A DNA stretch of 64,000 nt from Deltaproteobacteria bacterium (GTDB taxonomy: Bacteria; Desulfobacterota; Desulfomonilia; UBA1062): contig JAHDOV010000004.1 of assembly GCA_018434685.1 (NCBI GenBank), forward strand, positions 62,001 through 126,000. Reading direction: 5' to 3'. Position 1 is the first letter of the stretch; every line of letters begins with the position of its first letter. Under the pieces are notes generated by a model. The model did not search any database. It worked only from the letters and a program-made list of their open reading frames with translations, and was not told the DNA's origin. Shown here piece after piece: positions 8,234 through 17,250 of the stretch. The position numbers and the translations under genes were made by a program.

Positions 8234-9088
8234 TCACACCGCGCACCTGAAGGCCCGGCCGTGAATATAGTCCCTCCGCAGGGGGCGACGGGCGAGCAGG
8301 GTCGTATCCAGGCGTGCCGCGATATCTCCCAGGGTGCGCACCTCGTAGCCGAGCGAGAGTGCCCGGGTGACGATGCGCTCGAAGTCCTTTTCATACACCG
8401 TGCCTTCCACCTCGGCATGCACGGGCAACACCTGCGGAATGATCTCCCTGCTTCTCTCCCCGAGAGCCTCCATCACCCCGTCAACGCCGACCTCTTCGAT
8501 GCACGGCAGGTTCGACGGGACCTCGAGGAGGCCGTTTTCCGCCCAGACAAACGGCTCTGCTGCACGGCTGCAGCTGAGGTAGGAAAAGCCGCATGTCCCG
8601 GCAACCGACAGCGCCCTGTTATCAAGGCACCAGCCCGGCGCTCCGAACGAGGCCGGGACAGTGCCGAGTATCCGGCCATAGGCACCTGTCATCTTGTCGA
8701 ACCAGGCCGTTATCGCCCTGGTTGACATGAGGAAAAGCCAGTCCTGCCAGAGCCGGTGGTCCCATGCATGGCAGGCCACCTCGTGGCCCCTGACTGCGAG
8801 ATCACGCACCGCATCCGGGAACCTCACACCGATCATGGGGGCCTTGAGGAGCGTGCCGTACAGCGCGGTTTTCAGGCCGTACATGCCCGGTGCGTTGGTG
8901 CGGATCATCTTTGCGAGAAACCGAGGACGCACAAGCTGGAGGACAGCCAGTCCCGACCTGTCGGGGCCGAAGCTGATGAAGAAACTGCCAGCGACATTGA
9001 ACCGCTCCAGCACCCGGACAACCCGCGGCAGGCCGTCCCTCATCCCCTGGTAGGTGTCGACATCAACCTTGAGCGCCAATACGGGCAT
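8234..9088 (-). CDS. arnD: 4-deoxy-4-formamido-L-arabinose-phosphoundecaprenol deformylase ArnD
   Basis: It removes the formyl group from undecaprenyl-phosphate-Ara4FN so that the amino sugar can be flipped and transferred to lipid A. It has the polysaccharide deacetylase (NodB) fold with ArnD-specific features: [16 protein letters not shown] at the N-terminus, [26 protein letters not shown] and [16 protein letters not shown], which includes metal-binding His residues. At 284 aa it is near the family length of about 300. Its start overlaps the end of the preceding arn gene by 26 nt, implying translational coupling. It is the last gene of the operon. Confidence 0.9.
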   Translation of the reverse strand: MPVLALKVDVDTYQGMRDGLPRVVRVLERFNVAGSFFISFGPDRSGLAVLQLVRPRFLAKMIRTNAPGMYGLKTALYGTLLKAPMIGVRFPDAVRDLAVRGHEVACHAWDHRLWQDWLFLMSTRAITAWFDKMTGAYGRILGTVPASFGAPGWCLDNRALSVAGTCGFSYLSCSRAAEPFVWAENGLLEVPSNLPCIEEVGVDGVMEALGERSREIIPQVLPVHAEVEGTVYEKDFERIVTRALSLGYEVRTLGDIAARLDTTLLARRPLRRDYIHGRAFRCAV

Positions 9089-10112
9089 CGCGCCATCCGA
9101 TCTCTCTCAGGAAGCTGTCGAGGGTGAATCTCAGTGCGTCATCGAGCCCCACCTTCGGTTTCCAGCCGAGAAGCTTCCTGGCATTCTCGATGGACGGAAC
9201 CCTGGTCTGGATGTCCTGGTAGCTCTCTCCATAGAACGAGGAGGCAGACTGGACAATGATCTCCGGGTGCCTGTTGTAGGCTGCATAGGCGCTGTGGTGG
9301 ACAAACATGTCCAGGAGTCTGTGGGCGAGATCCTTGATGGTACAGTTGTTCTCCGGGTTCCCGAGGTTGAATATCTGCCCGGTTGCCCTGCCGCCCGCAT
9401 TATCTATGATCTTCATGACAGCGTCTATCCCGTCGTCGATGTAGGTGAACGACCTGCTCTGCAGGCCCCCGTCCACGAGCACGATGGGTTCGTTGTACAC
9501 CAGCGATGCGATAAACTGGGTGACCACTCGCGAAGATCCTTCCTTTGCCGTCTCTAAGGAATCGAGCCTCGGCCCTATCCAGTTGAAGGGCCGGATCAGG
9601 GTGAAATCGAGATCGCCCCGCTGTCCGTACGCCCAGATGACCCGGTCCAGCAGCTGCTTGGAGCAGGAATAGATCCACCGCTCCTTGTTTATGGGGCCCA
9701 GGACGAGCTTCGAGCCATACTCATCGAACCGCTCATCGCCGCACATGGCGTATACCTCCGAGGTGGAGGGAAAGATGACCCGTTTGTGGTACTTGACGCA
9801 CTGCCTGATGATGCGCAGATTTTCCTCGAAATCGAGCTCAAAGACGCCCAGCGGATTCTCCACATAGGTTTTCGGGGTCGCAATGGCCACGAGCGGCAGG
9901 ACCACATCGCACTTCTTGATGTGGTATTCGATCCACTCCTTGTTGATGGCGATATCGCCCTCGACATAGCGGAACCGCTCATTGCCCAGGACCGCTCCGA
10001 TCTTGTCCTTCCCGAGGTCCATGCCATAGACCTCCCAGTCGGTGTCTCTCAGAATCCTCTCGCTCAGGTGTGAACCGATAAACCCATTTACTCCCAGGAT
10101 CAAAACTTTCAT
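9063..10112 (-). CDS. arnA: UDP-glucuronate decarboxylating dehydrogenase (ArnA C-terminal domain as a separate protein)
   Basis: An NAD-dependent short-chain dehydrogenase of the ArnA type, it oxidises and decarboxylates UDP-GlcA to UDP-4-keto-pentose. It has the nucleotide-binding [10 protein letters not shown] at 7-16, [10 protein letters not shown] containing the catalytic Ser/Glu pair, the Y-S-C-S-K dyad and the [12 protein letters not shown] motif typical of ArnA. In E. coli this domain is fused behind the formyltransferase; here it is a 349-aa gene of its own, starting within the stop of the formyltransferase gene (ATGA). The name arnA strictly denotes the fused protein. Confidence 0.88.
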   Translation of the reverse strand: MKVLILGVNGFIGSHLSERILRDTDWEVYGMDLGKDKIGAVLGNERFRYVEGDIAINKEWIEYHIKKCDVVLPLVAIATPKTYVENPLGVFELDFEENLRIIRQCVKYHKRVIFPSTSEVYAMCGDERFDEYGSKLVLGPINKERWIYSCSKQLLDRVIWAYGQRGDLDFTLIRPFNWIGPRLDSLETAKEGSSRVVTQFIASLVYNEPIVLVDGGLQSRSFTYIDDGIDAVMKIIDNAGGRATGQIFNLGNPENNCTIKDLAHRLLDMFVHHSAYAAYNRHPEIIVQSASSFYGESYQDIQTRVPSIENARKLLGWKPKVGLDDALRFTLDSFLREIGWRDARIGAQG

Positions 10113-11023
10113 GTCAGACGTTCTCCTTCATGTCTTTGAAAAAATGCGCGGAGTTCTCCTTTGCTGAGGACCTTCCCGTGTGCTTCAATCTCCTGCGGAC
10201 AGAGGCATCCCCTGCCGGTACCGATAACCACATACTCACCGGTAAGTACGATCATGCCCGGCGGATACGATTGTTCATCAGAGGCTGTGGCCCGCCAGAA
10301 GAGGACCTTTTCCTGCCCGAGGAAGCCGAAGGCCCCCGGGTAGGGCCGGGTAACCCCCCTGATGAGATTGTAGATCTCTTTTGCGGGCCTGTCCCAGGAG
10401 ATCCTGCCGTCGTCGGGCTTTCTGCCCCCGAAGTACGACCCCTCGCTCACATTCAGGGGGATCTTCGGGATATCCCCCTTCCTCATGCGGGGAAGGATCT
10501 CCTCAAGCAGAATCCCGGCAGCGGTTTCGAGCTTGCCGAACAGGGTGAGCGCCGTATCCTCCGGTGCAATAGCCACCCTCTGCCGCGCAACGACCGGCCC
10601 GGCATCCGGTTTCTCCACCATCTCATGGAGCGTGACCCCGGTGGAGGTCTCTCCCCGTATGATGACCCAGTTCACCGGGCACCTCCCCCGGTATGCAGGG
10701 AGATACGAGCCGTGGAGGTTGTACCCCCCCAGTGGCGGTATGCTAAGGATTTCCGGACAGATCAGGTGCCGGTAATAGAAGCTGAAGATGATGTCCGGGC
10801 TCGTATCCCTGATTCTGTCGATCCACTCTGCGGTATTGGGGCTCTCCGGGGTGACCCAGGGGATGGACAGCTCTTTGCAGAGCTCGACAACCGAGCCGAA
10901 CCACACGAACTCATCGGGATTGTCTTCGTGCGTGAACACCAGCGGGATCTCGAACCCCGCGGCCAGGAGCCTTTCAATGCCGATCCTGCCCATGTTGTGG
11001 TAGGCAAAGACAACCGCTTTCAT
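10109..11023 (-). CDS. arnA: UDP-4-amino-4-deoxy-L-arabinose formyltransferase (ArnA N-terminal domain as a separate protein)
   Basis: It transfers a formyl group from 10-formyl-THF to UDP-L-Ara4N. The sequence carries the formyltransferase motif with the catalytic Asn and His ([18 protein letters not shown], about 100-117) and the essential Asp in EKPDAGPVV. The small C-terminal domain follows ([15 protein letters not shown] onward). At 304 aa it matches just the N-terminal half of E. coli ArnA. It abuts arnC with no gap and overlaps the dehydrogenase gene by 4 nt, so both halves of the bifunctional enzyme are made from the same message. Confidence 0.88.
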   Translation of the reverse strand: MKAVVFAYHNMGRIGIERLLAAGFEIPLVFTHEDNPDEFVWFGSVVELCKELSIPWVTPESPNTAEWIDRIRDTSPDIIFSFYYRHLICPEILSIPPLGGYNLHGSYLPAYRGRCPVNWVIIRGETSTGVTLHEMVEKPDAGPVVARQRVAIAPEDTALTLFGKLETAAGILLEEILPRMRKGDIPKIPLNVSEGSYFGGRKPDDGRISWDRPAKEIYNLIRGVTRPYPGAFGFLGQEKVLFWRATASDEQSYPPGMIVLTGEYVVIGTGRGCLCPQEIEAHGKVLSKGELRAFFQRHEGERLT

Positions 11024-11953
11024 CTAGTGGATCCTCCGGATGGTATAGGGAGGCCGCTTCTTCACCTCCCGGTAAATCCTCCCGACATATTCCCCCATGA
11101 TGCCCAGGGCCAGGAACTGGGAGCCCACAAAGAAGAAGAGGATGGCAAACAGGGTGAACACCCCTTCTGCTGCCCACGCCGCCCCGAAGGAGAGCCGGGC
11201 CACCACCAGGACGATGCCGAACCCGATCCCGAGGAAGGCCAGCAGAGAACCGAAATAGAACAGAAATTTCAGGGGGAAGTCGGAAAAGGAGGTGATGAGG
11301 TCGAAATGGAGCGTGATGAGCCTGGTGAGCGAGTATTTCGAATCGCCGGCAAAGCGCTCTTCATGGGCCACATCGATCTCGGTGACATCCTTGGCGAACG
11401 AGGTGGCCAGCGCCGGGATAAAGGTGGAATGCTCCCGGGTGTCAACCATGTAGTCCACCACGTGCCGCCGGTAGGCGCGAAGCATGCACCCCCAGTCATT
11501 GAGGTGCACACCGGTGATGCGCTTTGTCATGGCATTGACGATCCTGCTGGGGATCTTCCTGAAGAGGGAATCCTTCCTGGACCTCCTGACCGTGCCCACC
11601 ACCTCGAAATTTCCCTCCTCCATAACACGCACGAGTCGCGGGATCTCTTCGGGCGGGTTCTGGAGATCGGCATCCAGGGTGACGACAATGCCGCCGCTGC
11701 TGCTTTCGAAGCCGGCAAATACGGCTGCGTGCTGTCCATAGTTCCTCGTGAGCTCCACCACCCTGATCCTGTCTCCTGCATGCCGCAGGAGGATCTCCAG
11801 CGATCGGTCCGAGCTGCCGTCATCGACGAGCACGATCTCGTAGTCGCGCTCCATCTGCTCCATGACCGGCACCAGCCGCTCAAAGAGCCTCTCGAGGACC
11901 TGTTCCTCGTTATATACCGGGATAACGATCGATATCTTCTCCGTGTTCATCAC
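11024..11953 (-). CDS. arnC: Undecaprenyl-phosphate Ara4FN transferase ArnC
   Basis: This GT2 glycosyltransferase moves Ara4FN from UDP onto undecaprenyl phosphate at the inner membrane. It has SIVIPVYNEEQVLERLFER at the start, VDDGSSDRS near 47-55, TLDADLQNPPEEI (the metal-binding DxD region) near 95-105, and two C-terminal membrane helices (about 235-255 and 270-290). A GTG at 11953 has GGGAG 8 nt upstream and forms a GTGA overlap with arnB; an ATG lies 3 nt later. At 309 aa it is slightly shorter than E. coli ArnC (322). Confidence 0.88.
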   Translation of the reverse strand: MMNTEKISIVIPVYNEEQVLERLFERLVPVMEQMERDYEIVLVDDGSSDRSLEILLRHAGDRIRVVELTRNYGQHAAVFAGFESSSGGIVVTLDADLQNPPEEIPRLVRVMEEGNFEVVGTVRRSRKDSLFRKIPSRIVNAMTKRITGVHLNDWGCMLRAYRRHVVDYMVDTREHSTFIPALATSFAKDVTEIDVAHEERFAGDSKYSLTRLITLHFDLITSFSDFPLKFLFYFGSLLAFLGIGFGIVLVVARLSFGAAWAAEGVFTLFAILFFFVGSQFLALGIMGEYVGRIYREVKKRPPYTIRRIH

Positions 11954-13071
11954 CGGCAGATCTCCCGTACCACCTCAATGACCCGCTCCACCTGGGTGTC
12001 GTCCATGCCCGGATACAGGGGAAGGCTCACGATTTTCCCGGCTGCCTCCTGCGTTGCCGCAAGATCCACCTCGCCGATGAGTTCACGGACATAGCTCAGC
12101 GTGTGGCATGCCGGGAAATGCAGTCCGTAGCCGATGTTGTGCTCTGCCAGGGCCTCCATGAACGCAGGCCTGCCCAGGGAGGTGACCTTCACCACGAAGA
12201 GATGCCAGGAATGGGTGTGGTCATATGCCGGCAGCCCGGGGAGGTCGAGCCCTCCCACACAAGAAAGCCCCTGCAGGTATCTCTGCGCGATAAAGGTCCG
12301 CCGTGCATTGATCTCATCGATCTTCGCCAGCTGCACCACCCCGAGGGCTGCCTGCAGATCGGTCATATTGTATTTATAGCCAGGCTCGGCTATGTCGTAG
12401 GTGGGGTCCGACCCCTTGCCGTAGCGCTTCCAGGCGTCCCGTTCTATCCCGTGGAACCGCAGGAGTCTCAGCCGCTCCATGAAGGCATCGTCCGTGCCCG
12501 TGACCATGCCCCCCTCTGCAGTGGTGATGTTCTTGATGGGGTGAAACGAGAAGACAGCCAGGTTCTTCCAGCCGATGTGCCTGCCCTTATACCGGGTGCC
12601 GATGGCATGGGCAGCATCCTCGATGACGGGGATATCCCCCGCCGCGGCCTCGATCGCATCCATGTCGGCCGGGGCACCGGCAAAGTGCACCGGGACAATC
12701 GCCCTCGTGCGCCTCGTGATACGCTTTTCGATCTCCGAAGGCTCCACGAGCAGGGTGTCGTAATCCACATCCACGAATACCGGCGTCGCCCCTGCGAGCA
12801 CGATCTGGTTCACGGTGGAGGCAAAGGTCATGGAAGGCGTGATCACCTCATCCCCGGCCCCGATTCCAAGTGCCTTGAATACGAGATGCATGCCGGCCGT
12901 TCCCGAGGTCAGGCTCAGCGCCCTTCCCGCACCGACGAGGCGGGCAAAGGCCTCTTCGAGCTCGGCACATTTCGGGCCGGTGGTTATCCAGCCCGAACGG
13001 AGAACCTCACTGACTGCCTCGATCTCTTCCCTGCCGATATAGGGCCGGCTCATGGGGATGAACTCGCTCAT
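11950..13071 (-). CDS. arnB: UDP-4-amino-4-deoxy-L-arabinose aminotransferase ArnB
   Basis: This PLP-dependent DegT/DnrJ-family aminotransferase converts UDP-L-Ara4O to UDP-L-Ara4N using glutamate. It shows the opening MSEFIPMSRPYIGREEIEAV, SGTAGMHL, TPSMTFASTVNQI, IEDAAHAIGTRYKG and the PLP lysine in FSFHPIKNITTAEGG. ATG 13071 follows AGGAGAAAAGGAA and overlaps the arnT stop (ATGA); the in-frame extension to 13122 lies inside arnT and is not needed. About 373 aa, full length for the family (E. coli 379-385). Confidence 0.9.
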   Translation of the reverse strand: MSEFIPMSRPYIGREEIEAVSEVLRSGWITTGPKCAELEEAFARLVGAGRALSLTSGTAGMHLVFKALGIGAGDEVITPSMTFASTVNQIVLAGATPVFVDVDYDTLLVEPSEIEKRITRRTRAIVPVHFAGAPADMDAIEAAAGDIPVIEDAAHAIGTRYKGRHIGWKNLAVFSFHPIKNITTAEGGMVTGTDDAFMERLRLLRFHGIERDAWKRYGKGSDPTYDIAEPGYKYNMTDLQAALGVVQLAKIDEINARRTFIAQRYLQGLSCVGGLDLPGLPAYDHTHSWHLFVVKVTSLGRPAFMEALAEHNIGYGLHFPACHTLSYVRELIGEVDLAATQEAAGKIVSLPLYPGMDDTQVERVIEVVREICR

Positions 13072-14681
13072 TTCCTTTTCTCCTCCTTGTCTCTCGTCTT
13101 CACTCCCTTGTTCATCCTCCACAGCTGCATGGACTTGAGCGTGTCCATGCTCGTTTCCAGGACCTTTTGCCCTGAGGAGGCAAGCTGACTTCGCAGTCCT
13201 TCATCGAGCCTGCTCGGCAGTACCATTACATACCTGCTGTCTCCGGAGGTGATCTCCTGCTCGAATGCCTCTTTATCATTGGTGTTTTTCGTAAAAAATT
13301 CGCCGTAGAACGGGCTCAGGGCCTCGACCGTCTCGGTGAGCTGATACCCAACGACGCTCTCCTGGTTCACGATTGCCCCGGCCTGAGAAAAGAACGGCTT
13401 GTATGATTTCATCGCATCTATCCGGGGGATGAAAACAGGCGACCAGACCAGCAGGAGCACAACCCAGCTCACGCAGACCGCCAGGGGTGACACTGCCCGG
13501 AAGCGCCACAAGACAAGCCAGAACAGACCGCTCGTGATCACGAACATGCCCAGCGAGACAGACCATGCCCCCCCGGTCTTGACATAGGCACCAGGCAGGA
13601 CCAGAGACGATGCGACAACGAGCAGGGCAACGAACCAGAGGAACCAGCGTTCCCAGCCGGAAGCGATGTTATTGGCAAGCCGTTCCATCCACAGGGCAAT
13701 GAGCATGGCCATTGCCGGGAACATGGGCAAAAAGTACAGCCCCCTCTTTGTCGTGGACAGGCTCAACAGCATGAATCCCCCCAGAAACCAGGCCAGGAGC
13801 AATTTCGTGGAGTCGTCCCGTATCTTCGCCCTGATCAGCGCCGGGATCATGAGGACTGACCACGGGGCCGCATCGGCGAGCACGGTGGGGAGGTAGTAGT
13901 AGAACGGCCTGACGTGTCCGCCGCCGTACCCGGTGCCGAGGAGCCTTCCGAACTGGTTGTAGTTGTAGAAGATATCGATGAAATCGATCCCGCCCCGCAG
14001 GTACAGGGCCCATGCCCACAGGGCCATGACCCCGGCTACCACGAGGACACCGGGAATGAGCCTCATGTGCCTCACCATGTCCATGAACGAATATTTCTTC
14101 TGCCACAGCACGAAGAGCGCCACAGCGACCCCGGGGATGGCAAGGCCGATAATCCCCTTGCTCATGAAGGCAAGCCCGCAGCATATCCAGAAGAGCAGGT
14201 ACCCGTGCCGCAGCTTTTCCTGGTGAGCGAGGAGGAAGGAAACCATAGCAGCGGTGATGAAGAACACCAGGGCGATATCCACCTCCATCTTGTGGGAAAT
14301 CTCGAAGAACTTGATCGAGGAGGCGAGCACGAGCGTTGCCGTCAGGGCAATCTCTTCGGAGAAGAGTCTGTGCGCTGCAAAAAAGATGACCACGAGTGTC
14401 CCCAGGGCAAAAAGCACCGATGCCAGCCTCCCTGCTCCTTCGTTGGCCGTTGTGAAAATACTATAGAGCATGCCGGCCGTGGCAAAGTACAGGGGAGGCT
14501 TCTCCAGGAATGGTTCGTAGGCAAAATGCGGGATCAGATAATCGCCCGAGACGGCCATCTCCCTGGCGATCTCCGCCACCCTGGGTTCATCCGGTGTCCA
14601 CAGGGTGTGGTCAAAAATACCCACGCATTGGAGCGCCACGATGAAAGCAAGAATACTCCACACCCCCCTCTTCATAAACAT
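13068..14681 (-). CDS. arnT: Lipid A Ara4N transferase ArnT (GT83/PMT family, 537 aa)
   Basis: This polytopic inner-membrane enzyme transfers L-Ara4N from undecaprenyl phosphate to lipid A on the periplasmic side. An N-terminal helix is followed by the conserved acidic loop WTPDEPRVAEIAREMAVSGD, then a run of about twelve hydrophobic segments. The PMT-like EKPPLYF motif lies near 60, TTKRGLYFLPMFPAMA near 320, and a soluble C-terminal domain after about 430. It is the first gene of the operon, which is unusual since arnT follows arnA/arnD in E. coli. A second ATG at 14675 is possible; neither has a strong ribosome site. Confidence 0.85.
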   Translation of the reverse strand: MFMKRGVWSILAFIVALQCVGIFDHTLWTPDEPRVAEIAREMAVSGDYLIPHFAYEPFLEKPPLYFATAGMLYSIFTTANEGAGRLASVLFALGTLVVIFFAAHRLFSEEIALTATLVLASSIKFFEISHKMEVDIALVFFITAAMVSFLLAHQEKLRHGYLLFWICCGLAFMSKGIIGLAIPGVAVALFVLWQKKYSFMDMVRHMRLIPGVLVVAGVMALWAWALYLRGGIDFIDIFYNYNQFGRLLGTGYGGGHVRPFYYYLPTVLADAAPWSVLMIPALIRAKIRDDSTKLLLAWFLGGFMLLSLSTTKRGLYFLPMFPAMAMLIALWMERLANNIASGWERWFLWFVALLVVASSLVLPGAYVKTGGAWSVSLGMFVITSGLFWLVLWRFRAVSPLAVCVSWVVLLLVWSPVFIPRIDAMKSYKPFFSQAGAIVNQESVVGYQLTETVEALSPFYGEFFTKNTNDKEAFEQEITSGDSRYVMVLPSRLDEGLRSQLASSGQKVLETSMDTLKSMQLWRMNKGVKTRDKEEKRK

Positions 14682-14729
14682 ACCATCAACCAGGTCAACC
14701 CATCGAATATATTACGTTTATAGTCCTGT

Positions 14730-14757
14730 ATGATAAGGGTGTAATCAAAAATAGCAA
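14730..14757 (-). promoter_or_regulatory. Candidate promoter of the arn operon
   Basis: On the minus strand TTGCTA (14757-14752), a 16-nt spacer and TATCAT (14735-14730) would start transcription near 14723, about 40 nt before arnT. The match is moderate. Confidence 0.45.
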
Positions 14758-14824
14758 GATCATCACCCCATTTAGACCCCTGCCTATTCATGATTTATCC
14801 CCATACGCTCCGTGGTTTCGCTCA

Positions 14825-14855
14825 ACATTACTGAAACATTATGGTTTCGTAATGT
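14825..14855. promoter_or_regulatory. Imperfect 13/12-nt inverted repeat
   Basis: ACATTACTGAAAC (14825-14837) and GTTTCGTAATGT (14844-14855) pair with a single bulged T around the loop attatg. An extra copy of tggtttcg lies at 14813-14820, so that word occurs twice, 29 nt apart. It could be an operator for a regulator of arn or a transcript hairpin; the lack of a T-run argues against a simple terminator. Confidence 0.5.
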
Positions 14856-15120
14856 CCCACAGCGACCATCGTCCTAGTCCGCCCAAACCGGGACCGAGGA
14901 CCGTTCGGGGAAAACCATGCTCCTGGACGACAACCGGGAACCCTCTTCCTGCCTGCTGGGCGCCGGAGACTCTGCACCGCGAGACGTGACCGCGGCCAGC
15001 ACGGAGCACGAAAACCCCTTTACATGGAATGCTGTTAAAATGCTTTACAAGGCCTTGGGGTAAATACTATGGCTGTGAATGAATAACCCTATCCGGGCAA
15101 CGATCGAGGAGGATGCCGAC

Positions 15121-15798
15121 ATGCGTCTGCTGCTGGTGGAAGATGATGCAAAGATCGCCCTGTTCGTCAAGAAGGGGCTCAAGGAAGCAGGTTTTGCCGT
15201 GGACCATGTGGACAACGGCGAAGACGGCCTGCACCTTGCGATCGTGGCCCCCTACGACCTGGCCATCGTGGATATCATGCTGCCCAGGCTCGACGGCCTG
15301 AGCATGATCGAGGAAATCCGCACCAGGGAGATAACCTTTCCCGTCATCATCCTGAGCGCAAAGAGATCCGTTGATGACAGGGTCAAGGGGCTCATGGTCG
15401 GCGGCGACGACTACCTGACAAAACCGTTTGCGTTTTCAGAGCTGCTGGCACGGGTCCATGCCCTCATCCGCAGGGCGAACAAACTTTCCAGCCCCTCCAC
15501 GTTGAGCGTGGCTGATCTCAGTATGAATATACAGACCCGCAAGGTGATGAGGGCAGACAGGGCGATCGACCTGCAGCCTCTTGAATTCTCGCTGCTCGAA
15601 TACCTCATGCGCAACAGCGGCATGGTTGTCTCCAAGACCATGATCATGGAGCACGTGTGGGACTACAACTTCAATCCCGGCACCAATGTCGTGGAGTCAA
15701 GGATCTGCTGTCTGAGGGATAAGATCGATAAAAACTTTGCTGTCAAGCTCATCCATACCATCCGGGGAGTGGGGTATGTCCTCAAACAAGATGTCTAG
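15121..15798 (+). CDS. OmpR/PhoB-family response regulator (225 aa)
   Basis: The receiver domain at residues 1-115 has the acidic pocket EDD (7-9), the phosphoacceptor Asp51 in IVDIMLPRLDG and Lys in YLTKPF. The winged-helix effector at 125-225 ends TIRGVGYVLK. The ATG at 15121 follows GAGGAGG; an upstream ATG at 15079 is not needed. It is divergent to the arn operon and overlaps its kinase gene, so it is the natural candidate activator of lipid A modification, like PmrA or PhoP in enterobacteria. The sequence resembles CopR/QseB-type regulators as much as PmrA, so the signal cannot be named. Confidence 0.85.
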   Translation: MRLLLVEDDAKIALFVKKGLKEAGFAVDHVDNGEDGLHLAIVAPYDLAIVDIMLPRLDGLSMIEEIRTREITFPVIILSAKRSVDDRVKGLMVGGDDYLTKPFAFSELLARVHALIRRANKLSSPSTLSVADLSMNIQTRKVMRADRAIDLQPLEFSLLEYLMRNSGMVVSKTMIMEHVWDYNFNPGTNVVESRICCLRDKIDKNFAVKLIHTIRGVGYVLKQDV

Positions 15799-17191
15799 GC
15801 TCAAGGATTCCCTCTCGGTTCGCCTCACCTTCTGGTACGCAGGGATATTCGTCCTTTCGACGCTCCTGATCCTGTTCATCTTTTACCATCGGGTCGCCTC
15901 TGTTGCCATGGAACGCACGAACCAGGAACTCGTCGAGGAGCTCTCGGAATTCGCCGACATGTTCGCAGATGCCGGCATGGATCGGGTCATACAGGAGATG
16001 CGCCGGGAGGCAGTCTCCGAGGACCAGAACAAGATTTTTTTCCGTCTCATATCCACCTCCGGGAAGGTGCTTACCTCCTCCGACATGAGCTCATGGGGCC
16101 ACATCAAGGTTTCACCCGATCACCTCCGCATGGCGATAAACGAGAACAGGCCGGTGCTGCACACCCTCGAGCGTACGGACGGAAGGCATGACGCGCGGTC
16201 GATATACGGCCTTATCGGTCCGAAGACTCTCTTGGAGATCGGCCTTTCTTTAGAAGACAACGAGGAATATCTTCTCCATTTCAAGAAGCTGGGGCTTTTC
16301 CTCGTACCGCCAGTTTTCATCCTCGCCGCGTTCATCGGCTGGTTCCTGGCAAAACAGGCCCTTTCCGGCGTGGACGAGGTCACCCATATTGCCGGCGAGA
16401 TCTCAAAGGGTGCGTACAACAAACGCGTGCAGGTACAGAGGCACTCCCATGAGATCGACCAGCTGGCACACACGTTCAACCAGATGGTAGATCGCCTCCA
16501 GGCCCTTATTCAGGGCATGCGGGAGATGACCGACAACATCGCCCACGACCTGAGGAGCCCGCTGACACGCATCAGGGGAACAGCGGAGATGACACTCATG
16601 AGCACAACTTCGCAAAGCGAATTCGAGGACATGGCCGTGAGCATCATCGAAGAGTGTGACAATCTCATCAACATGATCAATACCATGCTCGATATTGCCG
16701 AGACCGAGGCAGGGATCAAGGAATTCATCCGGGAATCCATCGACATGAGCACCCTGATTCTCGATGCCTGCGAACTCTATCGGTCCGTTGCCCGTGACAA
16801 GGACATCGCACTCCACTCTGAGCTACCCGAGCAGATGTCGTATCAGGGGGACAAGGCCCAGCTGCAGCGACTGATAACCAATCTGCTGGAAAATGCCATA
16901 AAGTACACCCCTGAACAGGGGACCGTGCGCGTCATCCTGGAAGATCTGGATCACACGCTCGTCATCCGTTTCGAGGACAGCGGCATCGGCGTGCCGCCCT
17001 CCGAGATCACCAGGATATTCGACCGCTTCTTCCGCGGCGATGCGAGCCGCTCGGAGGCGGGAACCGGCCTGGGGCTCTCGCTGGCCAGGGCCATTGCCGA
17101 GGCCCACGGAGGCTCTATCGGCGTCGAAAGTACCTTACAGGAGGGAAGCGTCTTTACCGTGACCCTGCCCAGGAAAACCGCGACGTCCTGA
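15776..17191 (+). CDS. Sensor histidine kinase (471 aa)
   Basis: This inner-membrane kinase partners the regulator whose 3' end it overlaps by 23 nt. TM1 is at about 17-38 (LTFWYAGIFVLSTLLILFIF). A periplasmic domain of about 130 residues lacks an obvious PAS fold. TM2 is near 180-200, then a HAMP linker, and the HisKA box DNIAHDLRSPLTRIR has its phospho-His at 257. The ATPase N box is NLLENAIKYTP and the G boxes are DSGIGVP and GTGLGLSLA. The architecture is that of heavy-metal or PmrB-type kinases. The acidic periplasmic region could bind cations or peptides, but that is inference. Confidence 0.85.
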   Translation: MSSNKMSRLKDSLSVRLTFWYAGIFVLSTLLILFIFYHRVASVAMERTNQELVEELSEFADMFADAGMDRVIQEMRREAVSEDQNKIFFRLISTSGKVLTSSDMSSWGHIKVSPDHLRMAINENRPVLHTLERTDGRHDARSIYGLIGPKTLLEIGLSLEDNEEYLLHFKKLGLFLVPPVFILAAFIGWFLAKQALSGVDEVTHIAGEISKGAYNKRVQVQRHSHEIDQLAHTFNQMVDRLQALIQGMREMTDNIAHDLRSPLTRIRGTAEMTLMSTTSQSEFEDMAVSIIEECDNLINMINTMLDIAETEAGIKEFIRESIDMSTLILDACELYRSVARDKDIALHSELPEQMSYQGDKAQLQRLITNLLENAIKYTPEQGTVRVILEDLDHTLVIRFEDSGIGVPPSEITRIFDRFFRGDASRSEAGTGLGLSLARAIAEAHGGSIGVESTLQEGSVFTVTLPRKTATS

Positions 17192-17250
17192 GATAGCCCG
17201 CTGCCAGTGTGTGTATCATATGTTATGCAAAGGGTCTTGGGGCTATGGTT

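Larger units (their letters stand above)
14682..15120. other. Divergent control region between arnT and the two-component system
   Basis: A minus-strand promoter candidate lies at 14730-14757. There is a long imperfect inverted repeat at 14825-14855. A direct repeat CTTTACA occurs at 15018 and 15043, just upstream of the response regulator; paired direct half-sites are the usual OmpR-family target, so this could be an autoregulatory site. No gene is supported. Confidence 0.45.

Noticed and set aside
10130-12094. A 654-aa plus-strand frame across the arn genes
   Set aside because: It is antisense to three recognised genes (the formyltransferase, arnC and the end of arnB) and is Pro/His/Gly-rich, typical of GC-rich shadow frames.
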